Part shown: piece by piece, positions 27,929 to 36,863 of the stretch | How the letters are laid out: the number at the start of each line of letters is the position of its first letter | Numbering within the stretch: the first letter of the stretch is position 1 | Position numbers and translations under genes: made by a program | The notes under the pieces: generated by a model | The model's input: the letters and a program-made list of their open reading frames with translations, nothing else | What the model was told of the DNA's origin: nothing | Databases searched by the model: none | NCBI GenBank assembly: GCA_023229525.1 | Contig: JALNZC010000003.1 | Coordinates: forward strand, 96,938 to 160,937 | DNA: 64,000 bases | Source of the DNA: Bacteroidales bacterium | GTDB taxonomy: Bacteria > Bacteroidota > Bacteroidia > Bacteroidales > FEN-979 | Direction: 5' to 3'

Positions 27929-30058
27929 ATGAAAACTCCAGGTATTTGGATCTCGGTTTTGTCTTTGATATTACTGCTTTTTTACTGTCTGAACGGTTGT
28001 AATGGACAAAGAAATTTAAATGATCCGGTGACTGCCGGTTTTTCGATTCCCGATACGGCTTGCGTGAACAGACCGATATACATTGAAAACCTGTCGCAAG
28101 GCGCCACAACCTATTATTGGAAATTCTGTTCGGGGAATGCTTTAACAAACTCTAATGGTATTGATCTCGGTAACCCTTCAAATACACTAAGCGCACCCCG
28201 GAGCATATCGCTGGCACAGGATGGTCTCAATTTTTTTGCGTTTGTTGCCAATTCAGGGGACAGCACAATCACCAGGGTTCATTGGTCAAACGGATTGACG
28301 GATCGTTATCCCGCAGCTGTTAATCTGGGAAATTTCGGTATCCTGGGACCGCACATTTTCGGAATACAGGTAAAGAACGGCAATGGGATCTGGTTTGGAT
28401 TTGTCACCAACGGAACATCGCTGGTCCGTCTCGATTTCGGATCATCGCTTTTGAACCAGACACCTTTAGCCACCACCATTGCGACATTTCCGGACAGTAT
28501 CAGAGGATTGGTTATAGAAAAAGACGGGAATGACTGGATCGGTTTTTCGACCAATTATTGGCCGGAAACCACCGTAACCCGGTTCCACTGGGTTAATTCC
28601 TTATCTGCCAACCCGACAGTTGAAAACCTTGGTAATATAGGTGGTTTGACAATTCCGATGCAGCCGGCGCTGATCAGGGATAATACCGGATGGTACCTTT
28701 TCATAGCCAACACAACCTCATTATCACAATTATATTTCGGAAACTCCCTGCTGAATCCTCCTACAGGAATTAACCTGGGAGATTTAGGCTACGCGACTGA
28801 TGATCGAGGATTGTGCTTATTGATGGAATGCAACCATCCTTTTGGGTTAATTGTGAATCACAATACAGTGCATAATCTTCTGTTACAGTTACATTTTAAC
28901 GGAGGGCCCGGTGGAACAAAAGCCATCACACCGTTGGGTATTATTGCCAACCTTTATCTTCCTTGCGCATTGTCGGAAGCAGTAATTACCAGCGACACGA
29001 TTTATACTATTGCGGTTAACGAAAGTACGCTGACCACGTTGTTTTTTCCACCATGCACCGATGCTCCCATACCGCCGGATACCCTGTTTGATCCTTCGCC
29101 TATTGTATTTACCATTCCAGGTACCTATACCATTACGTTAATCGTTGATCTGGGATTAGCGACCGAGCAGCGTATCTGCAAAGAGATTGTAATTGATACC
29201 CCCAAACCTTTTTCTTTGGGGAACGACACCACAATCTGTGAAGGAACCGGTCTTCTCCTGACCCCTGGTAGCGGATATAAACATTACCTGTGGAATACCG
29301 GTGACACCGGCAGAGCGATCCTTGTGGGCAAGACAGGTTATTATTCCGTACAAGTTACCAATTTTCATGATTGTGAAATGGAGGATGGAATCTATGTGGA
29401 TGTCCTTCAAAACCAATCCTTGACTGTTGATACAACGATCTGTTGGGGACAAAAATATTTGGCCGGAGGAAAATTGCAGTCAACCAGCGGTACTTACATT
29501 GATACGTTGGCTTTACCTTATGGATGTCATAAAATCATCACGACCAACATGGTAGTCAGGCCGGAAGTCGTCGTGAATATTACAGGTGATACCTGTCTTG
29601 TCAAAGGGAATATAATCGTGTTATCAACCCATGTTGATGGAGCATCGGACTATACCTGGCAGGATAGCTCTCACGATTCTGTTTTCAGGGTCACCGTCCC
29701 TGGAGATTATTGGGTGAATGTGACCGTGAATAAATGTACGGTGTCGGATACCATCCAAATAAAAAAATGCCAGAAATTCACCTCTTTTTCCTTGCCGACC
29801 GCATTCACTCCAAATGATGATGGAATAAATGATGTGTTTGGACCGACGGGAAACAAAATTGAGGACTTTCATATGATGATTTACAATCGCTGGGGACAAA
29901 TGTTATATGAAACCCGCAATCCCGAGCAGGGTTGGGATGGAAAATATGAGAACAAATATTGTGAAACAGGCATCTATGTCTATGTCGTCAGCTACCGGGA
30001 TGCAAATAATCCGGATGAAGTAACAACAACAAAAGGTAATGTCACTTTGGTAAGATAA
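27929..30058 (+). CDS. Secreted PKD/propeller protein with CHU_C (gliding-type) C-terminal domain
   Basis: A 709-residue exported protein. A signal peptide (through FYCLNGCNGQ, possibly a lipobox with the second Cys) is followed by a PKD-like module (GFSIPDTACVNRPIYIENLS), then several repeats of about 45 residues with NLGNFG or NLGNIG starts that suggest a beta-propeller, then a second PKD-like part (TLFDPSPIVFTIPGTYTITL). The C-terminus SLPTAFTPNDDGINDVF with YNRWGQMLYET is the CHU_C domain for type IX export. Ligand unknown. Its middle resembles uncharacterised Bacteroidota surface proteins. Confidence 0.85.
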   Translation: MKTPGIWISVLSLILLLFYCLNGCNGQRNLNDPVTAGFSIPDTACVNRPIYIENLSQGATTYYWKFCSGNALTNSNGIDLGNPSNTLSAPRSISLAQDGLNFFAFVANSGDSTITRVHWSNGLTDRYPAAVNLGNFGILGPHIFGIQVKNGNGIWFGFVTNGTSLVRLDFGSSLLNQTPLATTIATFPDSIRGLVIEKDGNDWIGFSTNYWPETTVTRFHWVNSLSANPTVENLGNIGGLTIPMQPALIRDNTGWYLFIANTTSLSQLYFGNSLLNPPTGINLGDLGYATDDRGLCLLMECNHPFGLIVNHNTVHNLLLQLHFNGGPGGTKAITPLGIIANLYLPCALSEAVITSDTIYTIAVNESTLTTLFFPPCTDAPIPPDTLFDPSPIVFTIPGTYTITLIVDLGLATEQRICKEIVIDTPKPFSLGNDTTICEGTGLLLTPGSGYKHYLWNTGDTGRAILVGKTGYYSVQVTNFHDCEMEDGIYVDVLQNQSLTVDTTICWGQKYLAGGKLQSTSGTYIDTLALPYGCHKIITTNMVVRPEVVVNITGDTCLVKGNIIVLSTHVDGASDYTWQDSSHDSVFRVTVPGDYWVNVTVNKCTVSDTIQIKKCQKFTSFSLPTAFTPNDDGINDVFGPTGNKIEDFHMMIYNRWGQMLYETRNPEQGWDGKYENKYCETGIYVYVVSYRDANNPDEVTTTKGNVTLVR

Positions 30059-30116
30059 CCGATGGCAAAGCTGAAGATGAGTAAAGGGAATATGAATTAG
30101 ATGCGTTTAAAAGCAG

Positions 30117-30187
30117 TTGACCCACCAGGATTCGAACCTAGACCGAGAGAACCAAAATCTCTTGTGCTGCCATTACACCATGGGTCA
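30117..30187 (-). tRNA. tRNA-Gln (anticodon TTG)
   Basis: The minus strand folds as a 71-base cloverleaf. The acceptor stem is TGACCCA against TGGGTCA with discriminator A; the anticodon stem is AGAGA/TCTCT with loop TTTTGGT, giving TTG. The TPsiC arm contains GGTTCGAATCC. The 3' CCA is not encoded. Confidence 0.95.
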
Positions 30188-30203
30188 ATTCAATTTACGA
30201 TTT

Positions 30204-30224
30204 ATCCAGCATCCAGCATCCAGA
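30204..30224. repeat. Three heptamers (ATCCAGC, ATCCAGC, ATCCAGA) upstream of tRNA-Gln
   Basis: Three units of the same 7-bp family as the array at 6141 sit in the upstream flank of the tRNA gene, between the tRNA and its putative -7 element. Confidence 0.75.
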
Positions 30225-30247
30225 CTTGTGATTTACGAATTGGACTG

Positions 30248-30255
30248 CAAAAGTA
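30248..30255 (-). promoter_or_regulatory. Putative -7 element for tRNA-Gln
   Basis: TACTTTTG on the minus strand matches TAnnTTTG and lies 60 bases before the tRNA start. No -33 element was seen, so this is tentative. Confidence 0.3.
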
Positions 30256-30325
30256 GAAAATATTTCTTTTTGCCAGGGTAATCCGGTTAAAAAATATTAC
30301 TGTTCACTCTTTTCGGTTAAATTTG

Positions 30326-30333
30326 TACTTTCG
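30326..30333 (+). promoter_or_regulatory. Weak -7 element of the DUF2723 gene
   Basis: TACTTTCG differs from TAnnTTTG at one base and lies 28 bases before the ATG at 30362. Confidence 0.25.
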
Positions 30334-30361
30334 TGCCCGATTATCAAATAAATACTTTTTT

Positions 30362-33300
30362 ATGAAGAATTTCCAGAAACTGAACAATATTTTCGGCTGG
30401 GTCACCTTTGTTATTGCCTCGGTAGTATATTTGCTGACTATAGAACCCACAGCCAGTTGGTGGGATTGTGGAGAGTATATTGCAACAGCATTTAAACTCC
30501 AGGTTGGGCATCCTCCAGGAGCTCCTTTATTCCAGATGATCGGGCGATTCTTTTCACTCTTCGCATTCGGAAATGTTTCGCATGTGGCCATGATGGTGAA
30601 TATCATGTCGGCGCTCTCCAGCGGTTTCTGTATTTTATTTCTTTTCTGGAGTATCGTTTTGTTTGCACGGAAATTTTTCGGAAGCGAAGACGAAATGACG
30701 AATGCCGCGAAATACACCATTTTTGCCGCTGCTTTCATTGGTTCCATGGCCTATACCTTCAGCGATACTTTCTGGTTCTCTGCGGAGGAAGGCGAAGTGT
30801 ATGCCATGTCTTCTTTTTTCACGGCCATCTCTTTTTGGGCAATACTTAAATGGGAGAGCGTTGCACATGAACAACATTCTTACCGGTGGCTTGTGCTGAT
30901 CGCATTTCTGATTGGACTGGCCATTGGCGTTCACCTGCTGAATTTGCTGGTCATTCCGGCGACCTGTATGGTTTATTATTATAAAAATTATAAGACGACG
31001 AAACTTGGGATGCTTCTGACCTTTATTTTATCGATTCTGATATTGGCTTTTGTCATGTTCATCATCATTCCTTGGGTTGTAGAGTTTTCCGGAAAATTTG
31101 AAATACTTTTCGTCAATTCTTTTGGATTGCCATTCAATTCCGGTACGATTTTTTATTTTGCATTGCTGATCGGTCTGATCATATGGGGATTATACTATAC
31201 CCGGAAGAAAGGGAAAACCGTTTTGAATACGATACTGTTATCCTTTACCTTTATCCTGATCGGTTATTCTTCATTTCTGATGCTTGTCATCCGTGCCAAT
31301 GCCGATACTCCGATCAATGAAAATGCCCCCAAGGACGCAGTTAGCCTGCTGTCATACCTCAACCGTGAACAGTATGGAGATTTCCCGATCTTTTACGGCC
31401 AGTATTACAATGCCCCCATCATTGATTATGCCGATGGGAAACCTTACTATCAGAAAGATCTGAAATCGGGGAAATATATTGTTATTGATGAACGTAAGGG
31501 TACGATACCCGTTTGGGATCCCCGTTTTACCACCCTTTTCCCACGTATGTGGAGCAATCAGCGAAAAGGCGCTGCCGAATTTTATAAAAACTGGGGTGGC
31601 CCTGGAGTTCCCATCGAAGTGACCTCTCCTGACGGGAAAGCACAAACATTGAACAGACCTACTTTTTTGGAAAATCTGAAATATTTCTTCTCTTATCAGA
31701 TCGGGCATATGTATATCCGCTATTTTATGTGGAATTTTGCCGGCCGTCAGAATGATGTACAGGGTTTTGGCGGATCAAAGGAAGATGGAAACTGGATCAG
31801 CGGGATACCGTTTCTCGATAAAATGAGGCTGGGGCATGACCAGACCAATTTGCCCGATAGTAAGAAGAACCGGGGCACAAACAAATATTACCTGCTTCCG
31901 CTTATCCTTGGTCTGATCGGATTTTTTTTCCAGGTTAATAAGGATGGCAAGGGAACGATGATCATCGGGTTGCTTTTTATGATGACCGGATTGGCTATCC
32001 TTGTATATCTCAACCAGCAGCCGTATGAACCGCGTGAGCGGGACTATGCCTATGCCGCTTCGTTTTACGCTTTTGCGATCTGGATCGGGCTTGGCATAAT
32101 TCCATTGATCAACTTGCTGAAAAAGAAACTGAGTGAAAACCTTTCGGTGATTATTGTATTCGTGTTGACGCTTATCCTGGTACCGGGAATTATGGCAAAA
32201 GAAAACTGGAATGATCATGACCGCTCCGGGAAATATGCATGCCGTGATTTTGCTGCAGATTACATGAATTCCTGCGATCCGCAGGGCATCCTTTTTACCA
32301 ATGGCGACAACGATACTTTCCCGTTATGGTACGACCAGGAGGTAGAAGGGATCGGTACCAGCGTACGGGTGGTTAACCTGATGCTGTCGTCCGGGCCCTG
32401 GTATATCAATCAACTCTACAAAAAAGCCTATGAATCTGAACCGATACCCTTAACATTGTCGCAGGAACAATATCGGCAGGGGACAAACGACATAATTCCG
32501 TTTTACGATATCGGGATCAAAGGGTATGTGGAATTGAAGGATATGATCGATTTCATCAAGAGTGATAATCCGCAAACATTTCTGACCCTTCAGAATGGTG
32601 AAAAGATGAAATTTTTCCCTTCAAAAAAAGTAAAGATCACGGTTGATTCCGCTGCCTGTGTCAAATACGGCATAGTACCCAAACACCTCCGGGGAAAAAT
32701 GGTCGATTCGATTTACTGGACAATCCGCACCAACCAGTTGTATAAGAACGATCTGATGTTGCTGGATTTACTGGCAACGAATAAATGGAAAAGACCTTTG
32801 TATTTTGCCGCACCTTCCAGCGTCAGTCATTGTGCTGCCATTGATTCGTTTTGCATGGTACAGGGCTGGGTTTACAAGTTCATGCCGGTAAAAGCCGATA
32901 CGGCTGATTATATCCAGGGGATGGGAGGGGTAGATGGGATTACTTCTTATAATATCCTCAAGAATAAGTGTGCCTGGGGAAACCTTCAGGACCCGCACGT
33001 TTATGTTGATCCCGAAAGTTTAAACAACACGGTCCGTCCCAAAACCAATATTATGCGTGTTGCCAAGTCGTTGCTGGCAGGAGGAAAGAAGAAAGAGGCC
33101 ATCGAGATGCTGGATACCTATATCACCTTTTTCCCGGATTCAAAAGTTCCGTTCGACATGTACATGCTTCCGTATGCTGAGTTTTATTATCAGGCCGGAG
33201 CCACTGAAAAAGCGAATAAACTAATGGAACGGCTCGGACAGATTTACAGTCAGAATCTTGATTATTATTATTCTTACCCGGCCAGTTACCGGCAATATTT

Positions 33301-33430
33301 TGACCAGGATATTCAAACATCGCTGGGGATCATCCGCCGGATATCGATGTTAGCCTCTGAGAACAAACAGACAAAATTGGCAGCAAGGATGGATACCTTG
33401 TTTAATTTAAAATTGAAATCATTTCAATAA
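30362..33430 (+). CDS. DUF2723 membrane protein, putative protein O-mannosyltransferase
   Basis: A 1022-residue polytopic membrane protein of the DUF2723 family, related to TMEM260-type protein O-mannosyltransferases (GT-C fold). The WDCGE segment (WWDCGEYIATAF near residues 32-43) supplies the acidic residues usually near the active site, followed by GHPPGAPLFQ. About a dozen hydrophobic helices follow, then a large extracytoplasmic domain and a C-terminal TPR-like end. It most likely glycosylates exported proteins, which fits its place before lgt. ATG 30362 is preferred over the in-frame start at 30323, because the -7 element lies between them. Confidence 0.85.
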   Translation: MKNFQKLNNIFGWVTFVIASVVYLLTIEPTASWWDCGEYIATAFKLQVGHPPGAPLFQMIGRFFSLFAFGNVSHVAMMVNIMSALSSGFCILFLFWSIVLFARKFFGSEDEMTNAAKYTIFAAAFIGSMAYTFSDTFWFSAEEGEVYAMSSFFTAISFWAILKWESVAHEQHSYRWLVLIAFLIGLAIGVHLLNLLVIPATCMVYYYKNYKTTKLGMLLTFILSILILAFVMFIIIPWVVEFSGKFEILFVNSFGLPFNSGTIFYFALLIGLIIWGLYYTRKKGKTVLNTILLSFTFILIGYSSFLMLVIRANADTPINENAPKDAVSLLSYLNREQYGDFPIFYGQYYNAPIIDYADGKPYYQKDLKSGKYIVIDERKGTIPVWDPRFTTLFPRMWSNQRKGAAEFYKNWGGPGVPIEVTSPDGKAQTLNRPTFLENLKYFFSYQIGHMYIRYFMWNFAGRQNDVQGFGGSKEDGNWISGIPFLDKMRLGHDQTNLPDSKKNRGTNKYYLLPLILGLIGFFFQVNKDGKGTMIIGLLFMMTGLAILVYLNQQPYEPRERDYAYAASFYAFAIWIGLGIIPLINLLKKKLSENLSVIIVFVLTLILVPGIMAKENWNDHDRSGKYACRDFAADYMNSCDPQGILFTNGDNDTFPLWYDQEVEGIGTSVRVVNLMLSSGPWYINQLYKKAYESEPIPLTLSQEQYRQGTNDIIPFYDIGIKGYVELKDMIDFIKSDNPQTFLTLQNGEKMKFFPSKKVKITVDSAACVKYGIVPKHLRGKMVDSIYWTIRTNQLYKNDLMLLDLLATNKWKRPLYFAAPSSVSHCAAIDSFCMVQGWVYKFMPVKADTADYIQGMGGVDGITSYNILKNKCAWGNLQDPHVYVDPESLNNTVRPKTNIMRVAKSLLAGGKKKEAIEMLDTYITFFPDSKVPFDMYMLPYAEFYYQAGATEKANKLMERLGQIYSQNLDYYYSYPASYRQYFDQDIQTSLGIIRRISMLASENKQTKLAARMDTLFNLKLKSFQ

Positions 33431-33438
33431 ATTGGCCC

Positions 33439-34242
33439 ATGACCCTTTTGTTTATAAGCTGGGATCCTAATCCTGAGATTTTCAGACTCAGCAGTTTTGC
33501 TGTACGCTGGTATGGTTTGCTCTTTGCAAGTTCCTTTTTCTTCGGGTATCTGATCATGCAAAAGTTCTTTCAAAAAGAAGGAGTCCCGATCAAGCTTTTA
33601 GATGAATTAACTACTTATATGATCATTGGTACCATTGTTGGTGCACGTTTGGGACACGTTTTTTTTTATGAGCCCTCGTGGTACCTGGCGCATCCGCTAA
33701 AAATCCTGGAAGTCTGGGAAGGCGGATTAGCCAGTCATGGTGCGGCCGTCGGGATTATCCTCGCGCTTCTTATCTTTTCCCGGGTCAGGAAAAAACCCTT
33801 TCTCTGGGTAATTGACCGGATTGTCATCGTGGTGGCCCTCTCCGGTTTCTTCATCCGAATGGGGAACCTGATGAATTCTGAAATTTACGGACATCAGACA
33901 AATCTTCCCTGGGGATTTCTGTTTTTGCGATCATCCGTTCCCTCAGAAAGTCTTGTGCCGCGTCATCCCACGCAGATCTATGAAGGATTGTCCTATTTAC
34001 TGATCTTTTTGCTTCTCTGGTGGTATTATTACAAAAAGGAAGGTAAACCGGCTCCCGGTTTCGTGTTCGGTCTTTTCCTGATACTTGTTTTCGGAGTTCG
34101 TATAGTTATTGAGTTCATCAAAGAACCTCAGGTAGGTTTTGAGCGAGGCCTTTCATTGAACATGGGACAAATGTTATCCATCCCGTTTGTCCTTGCCGGG
34201 ATTCTCTTCGTTTACTTGTCGCAAAGAAGGACGCCAAGCTGA
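33439..34242 (+). CDS. lgt: Prolipoprotein diacylglyceryl transferase
   Basis: Adds diacylglycerol to the Cys of lipoprotein signal peptides at the inner membrane, the first step of lipoprotein maturation. The 267 residues have several membrane helices, the EGGLASHGAAVGI motif near residues 93-105, and the Lgt signature RMGNLMNSEIYG near 138-149. It starts 8 bases after the DUF2723 gene, so the two are probably co-transcribed. Its 3' end overlaps the glycosyltransferase on the opposite strand by 69 bases. Confidence 0.93.
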   Translation: MTLLFISWDPNPEIFRLSSFAVRWYGLLFASSFFFGYLIMQKFFQKEGVPIKLLDELTTYMIIGTIVGARLGHVFFYEPSWYLAHPLKILEVWEGGLASHGAAVGIILALLIFSRVRKKPFLWVIDRIVIVVALSGFFIRMGNLMNSEIYGHQTNLPWGFLFLRSSVPSESLVPRHPTQIYEGLSYLLIFLLLWWYYYKKEGKPAPGFVFGLFLILVFGVRIVIEFIKEPQVGFERGLSLNMGQMLSIPFVLAGILFVYLSQRRTPS

Positions 34243-35310
34243 CAATTCAAGAATCCGGTCTTTAAGTATGGTATAGTCGTTCCGTATGATCATTCCGGGA
34301 AAATTTTTCGACATTTCAAGGGCATAAACCAGATCAAAATCGTGTTGATTCATGGAGAAGAATATTTTCTTTTCCAGCAGATAACGAGCCAGGTATTCCT
34401 GTTCAGTCTGACCCGGTGTGGGGATAAAGATGGCCCGTTTGCCAAGGGTCACGATATCCATAATACTTGAATATCCTGAGCGGCAGATGATCATTGCAGC
34501 CCGTTGCATAACCCTGGCCATTTTCTCAGTTTCAAGGTGTGAAAAAATATGGATCCGTTCATTCACAACCCGGAAATCATCTGTTTCAGTGATCCCCTGG
34601 ATCAGGATCACTTTCATATTAATATTTTCAAGATATCCCAGGATTTTTTTCTCCAGGATGCTACGCTGAGGCTCAGGCCCGGAAAGCATCACGACTAAAT
34701 CGATGACAGGTTCATCAATTTCTTTAAGCAATTCGGGATATGCTGAAAATCGCGATAGGATACCAATAAAATGTGCGTTTGACGGCAGGTGAGCCGGATG
34801 TGACAGGGCGCCGGCAAGTCCCTTGTGCGGTTCAAAATCGGGAATCCAGCATTCATGATACTTCCGGATGAACCAATGGTTAAGATAGTTCAGGGGACGC
34901 GCTAGAAATCTGATCGCATCAGGAACCTGAATATCTACCTGATGGGTGATGAATACGGAAGGAATATCAGGATGCCAGCAGCCATAACGGTTGTCGGAAA
35001 TAATCAGGTCGGGTTTAATTTCCCTGACTAATGTTTTTAGTGTCCGATGTTCCCGCCAGATACCTGCAAAGAAAACAGGAGCGAATCTGAACATTTTTAA
35101 GGTCATCCGATGGTTTTTCGGATACTTGACCGAGATACCGGGGAATTCAATAAGGGTTATTCCTGGACATTCCTTTTTCAAGAATTGCAGTGGGCGGCCA
35201 CTGGTGGCAGCGATTATCTGATAACCGGAATCCTGTAATGCCCTGATTACGGGGATGCAACGTGTGGCATGGCCAATACCCCAATCAAGCGGACAAATCA
35301 GAACTTTCAT
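34174..35310 (-). CDS. Glycosyltransferase (GT28/MurG-like)
   Basis: A 378-residue protein (start taken at 35310, where MKVLICPLDWGIGHATR begins; an in-frame ATG lies four codons upstream). The N-terminal GHATRCIPVIRAL pattern and the C-terminal RSGYSSIMDIVTLGKRAIFIPTPGQTEQEYLARYL segment are those of GT-B enzymes of the GT28/MurG type, which transfer a sugar from a UDP-sugar to a lipid or surface acceptor. Its last codons run into lgt. Acceptor unknown. Confidence 0.8.
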   Translation of the reverse strand: MKVLICPLDWGIGHATRCIPVIRALQDSGYQIIAATSGRPLQFLKKECPGITLIEFPGISVKYPKNHRMTLKMFRFAPVFFAGIWREHRTLKTLVREIKPDLIISDNRYGCWHPDIPSVFITHQVDIQVPDAIRFLARPLNYLNHWFIRKYHECWIPDFEPHKGLAGALSHPAHLPSNAHFIGILSRFSAYPELLKEIDEPVIDLVVMLSGPEPQRSILEKKILGYLENINMKVILIQGITETDDFRVVNERIHIFSHLETEKMARVMQRAAMIICRSGYSSIMDIVTLGKRAIFIPTPGQTEQEYLARYLLEKKIFFSMNQHDFDLVYALEMSKNFPGMIIRNDYTILKDRILELSAWRPSLRQVNEENPGKDKRDG

Positions 35311-35487
35311 AATTTCCTTCACATCAATTAATTTATCGGACCGAAACAGAACTAAACCCTATCTCCGGATAATGCATATTTTTCAAATATACATGCAAAT
35401 CAATCAAATCCTGGAAAAAAGTTATTCACAGTGTATTACCTTTTATGAACGGAACCGATAAAGTTGGATGCAGGTCGCTTCGCGACT

Positions 35488-35694
35488 GATGCTGGATGCT
35501 GGATGCTGGATGCTGGATGCAAGATGCAGGATAAGGATACAGGATGCTGGATGCTGGATAAAGGATGCAGGATGCAGGATGCAGGATGCAGGATACAGGA
35601 TGCAAGATGCAGGATAAAGGATGCAAGATGCTGGATACAGGAAACAGGATGCTGGAGCAGGATAAAGGATGCTGGATGCTGGATAAAGGATGTA
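35488..35694. repeat. Heptamer array, about 29 units (GATGCTG/GATGCAG/GATAAAG family)
   Basis: Consecutive 7-bp units such as GATGCTG, GATGCAA, GATGCAG, GATACAG and GATAAAG run for about 200 bases, with an occasional 6-bp slip (GATAAG, GAGCAG). The same family appears at 9037 and, as reverse complement, at 6141 and 30204. Confidence 0.9.
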
Positions 35695-35716
35695 ATAAAA
35701 CATCTGAATTCAGTCA

Positions 35717-35751
35717 TTTGACTTTTGAGTTTTGACTTTTGATTTTTGATA
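35717..35751. repeat. Five TTTGANT heptamers just upstream of dprA
   Basis: Units TTTGACT, TTTGAGT, TTTGACT, TTTGATT and TTTGATA fill this stretch, ending 8 bases before the dprA ATG. They contain repeated TTTG, the -33 consensus of this phylum; whether they drive dprA is unknown. Confidence 0.8.
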
Positions 35752-35759
35752 TATAGAGT

Positions 35760-36863
35760 ATGGTTGAGGAAAATCTTGTTTTTCAGATCGCATTAACACT
35801 GATTCCGGGAGTTGGTGATGTCCTGGGGAAAAAACTGGTATCGATATTCGGGAGTGCAGAAGCAGTTTTCAGGGACCAACGGCCGGTTTTAAAAAAGATG
35901 GGACGGGTTGGTGATTTGATTTCACAAGCTGTAAAGAATAAAGAGGTTCTTCTCCGGGCTGAAAAGGAAGCAACGTTTATACATCGCTATGGGATAACTC
36001 CACTTTTTTTTCAAGATAAAAGATATCCCCAGCGTCTGCGGCACTGTTATGACAGTCCGGTTCTGCTGTATTACAAAGGGACGGCTGATCTGAATATGCC
36101 ACGCATTGTTGGTGTAGTCGGCACACGCAGTGCGACCACTTATGGAAAAACCATAACGCAGAATATCATTCGTAATCTGGTTCCGCAGCAAATCTTGCTC
36201 ATCAGCGGACTGGCTTACGGTATTGACGGATGCGCCCATCGGAATGCTCTTGATCTTGGGTTGAATACCATTGGTGTTCTGGGGCATGGACTGGACCGGA
36301 TTTACCCCTCCCTTCATAAGTCGATGGCTGAAAAGATGCTGACACAAGGGGGATTGGTAACTGAGTTTCTGAGCGGGTCAAAACCCGACCGGGAGAATTT
36401 TCCGCGGAGAAACAGGATCATCGCCGGACTTTGTGATGCCATCATCGTAGTGGAAGCAGCAACAAAAGGAGGAGCCCTGATAACGGCCGATATCGCCAAT
36501 TCATACAACCGGGATGTGTTTGCTGTTCCAGGCAGGATTAGTGACCCCTATTCAGAAGGGACCAATTATCTCATCCGGACAAATCGTGCTGCATTGATAC
36601 AGAAAGCAGAGGACCTGGAATATCTGATGGGATGGAAACAGGATATATCTGTTCCGAAAGTGATCCAACGAAAGATTTTTCAGGAACTTACGCCTGAAGA
36701 GGAGCAAATAATAAATTTGATGCAAGATCAGCGGCAGGTCAGTATCGATGAAATTACCATCCGGACCAATTTGGCCATGAGTATGGTCTCCTCGGCCTTG
36801 CTCAATCTTGAATTCGAAGGATTGGTCAGGTGTCTGCCAGGGAAAGTGTACGTATTGCTATGA
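35760..36863 (+). CDS. dprA: DNA-processing protein DprA
   Basis: Protects incoming single-stranded DNA during natural transformation and loads RecA. The 367 residues carry the Rossmann-like DprA fold: VGTRSATTYGK near residues 118-128, SGLAYGIDGCAHRNALD near 152-168, then NFPRRNRIIAGL and VVEAATKGGALITA, and a C-terminal winged-helix (IDEITIRTNLAMSMVSSALL). It starts 8 bases behind a heptamer array and converges with the PrsW-like gene with a 6-base overlap. Confidence 0.95.
   Translation: MVEENLVFQIALTLIPGVGDVLGKKLVSIFGSAEAVFRDQRPVLKKMGRVGDLISQAVKNKEVLLRAEKEATFIHRYGITPLFFQDKRYPQRLRHCYDSPVLLYYKGTADLNMPRIVGVVGTRSATTYGKTITQNIIRNLVPQQILLISGLAYGIDGCAHRNALDLGLNTIGVLGHGLDRIYPSLHKSMAEKMLTQGGLVTEFLSGSKPDRENFPRRNRIIAGLCDAIIVVEAATKGGALITADIANSYNRDVFAVPGRISDPYSEGTNYLIRTNRAALIQKAEDLEYLMGWKQDISVPKVIQRKIFQELTPEEEQIINLMQDQRQVSIDEITIRTNLAMSMVSSALLNLEFEGLVRCLPGKVYVLL

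Larger units (their letters stand above)
35323..35759. other. Gap of 437 bases filled largely by heptamer arrays
   Basis: From about 35488 to 35694 the gap is a heptamer array and from 35717 to 35751 a second one; a short GTCGC-TTC-GCGAC stem lies at 35474-35486. Frames on both strands that cross the array are periodicity products. The gap divides the glycosyltransferase from dprA. Confidence 0.7.

Noticed and set aside
35426..35726. Several ORFs on both strands rich in ILHPASC-type repeats
   Set aside because: All are products of the 7-bp array, which stays open in every frame; no protein feature is present.
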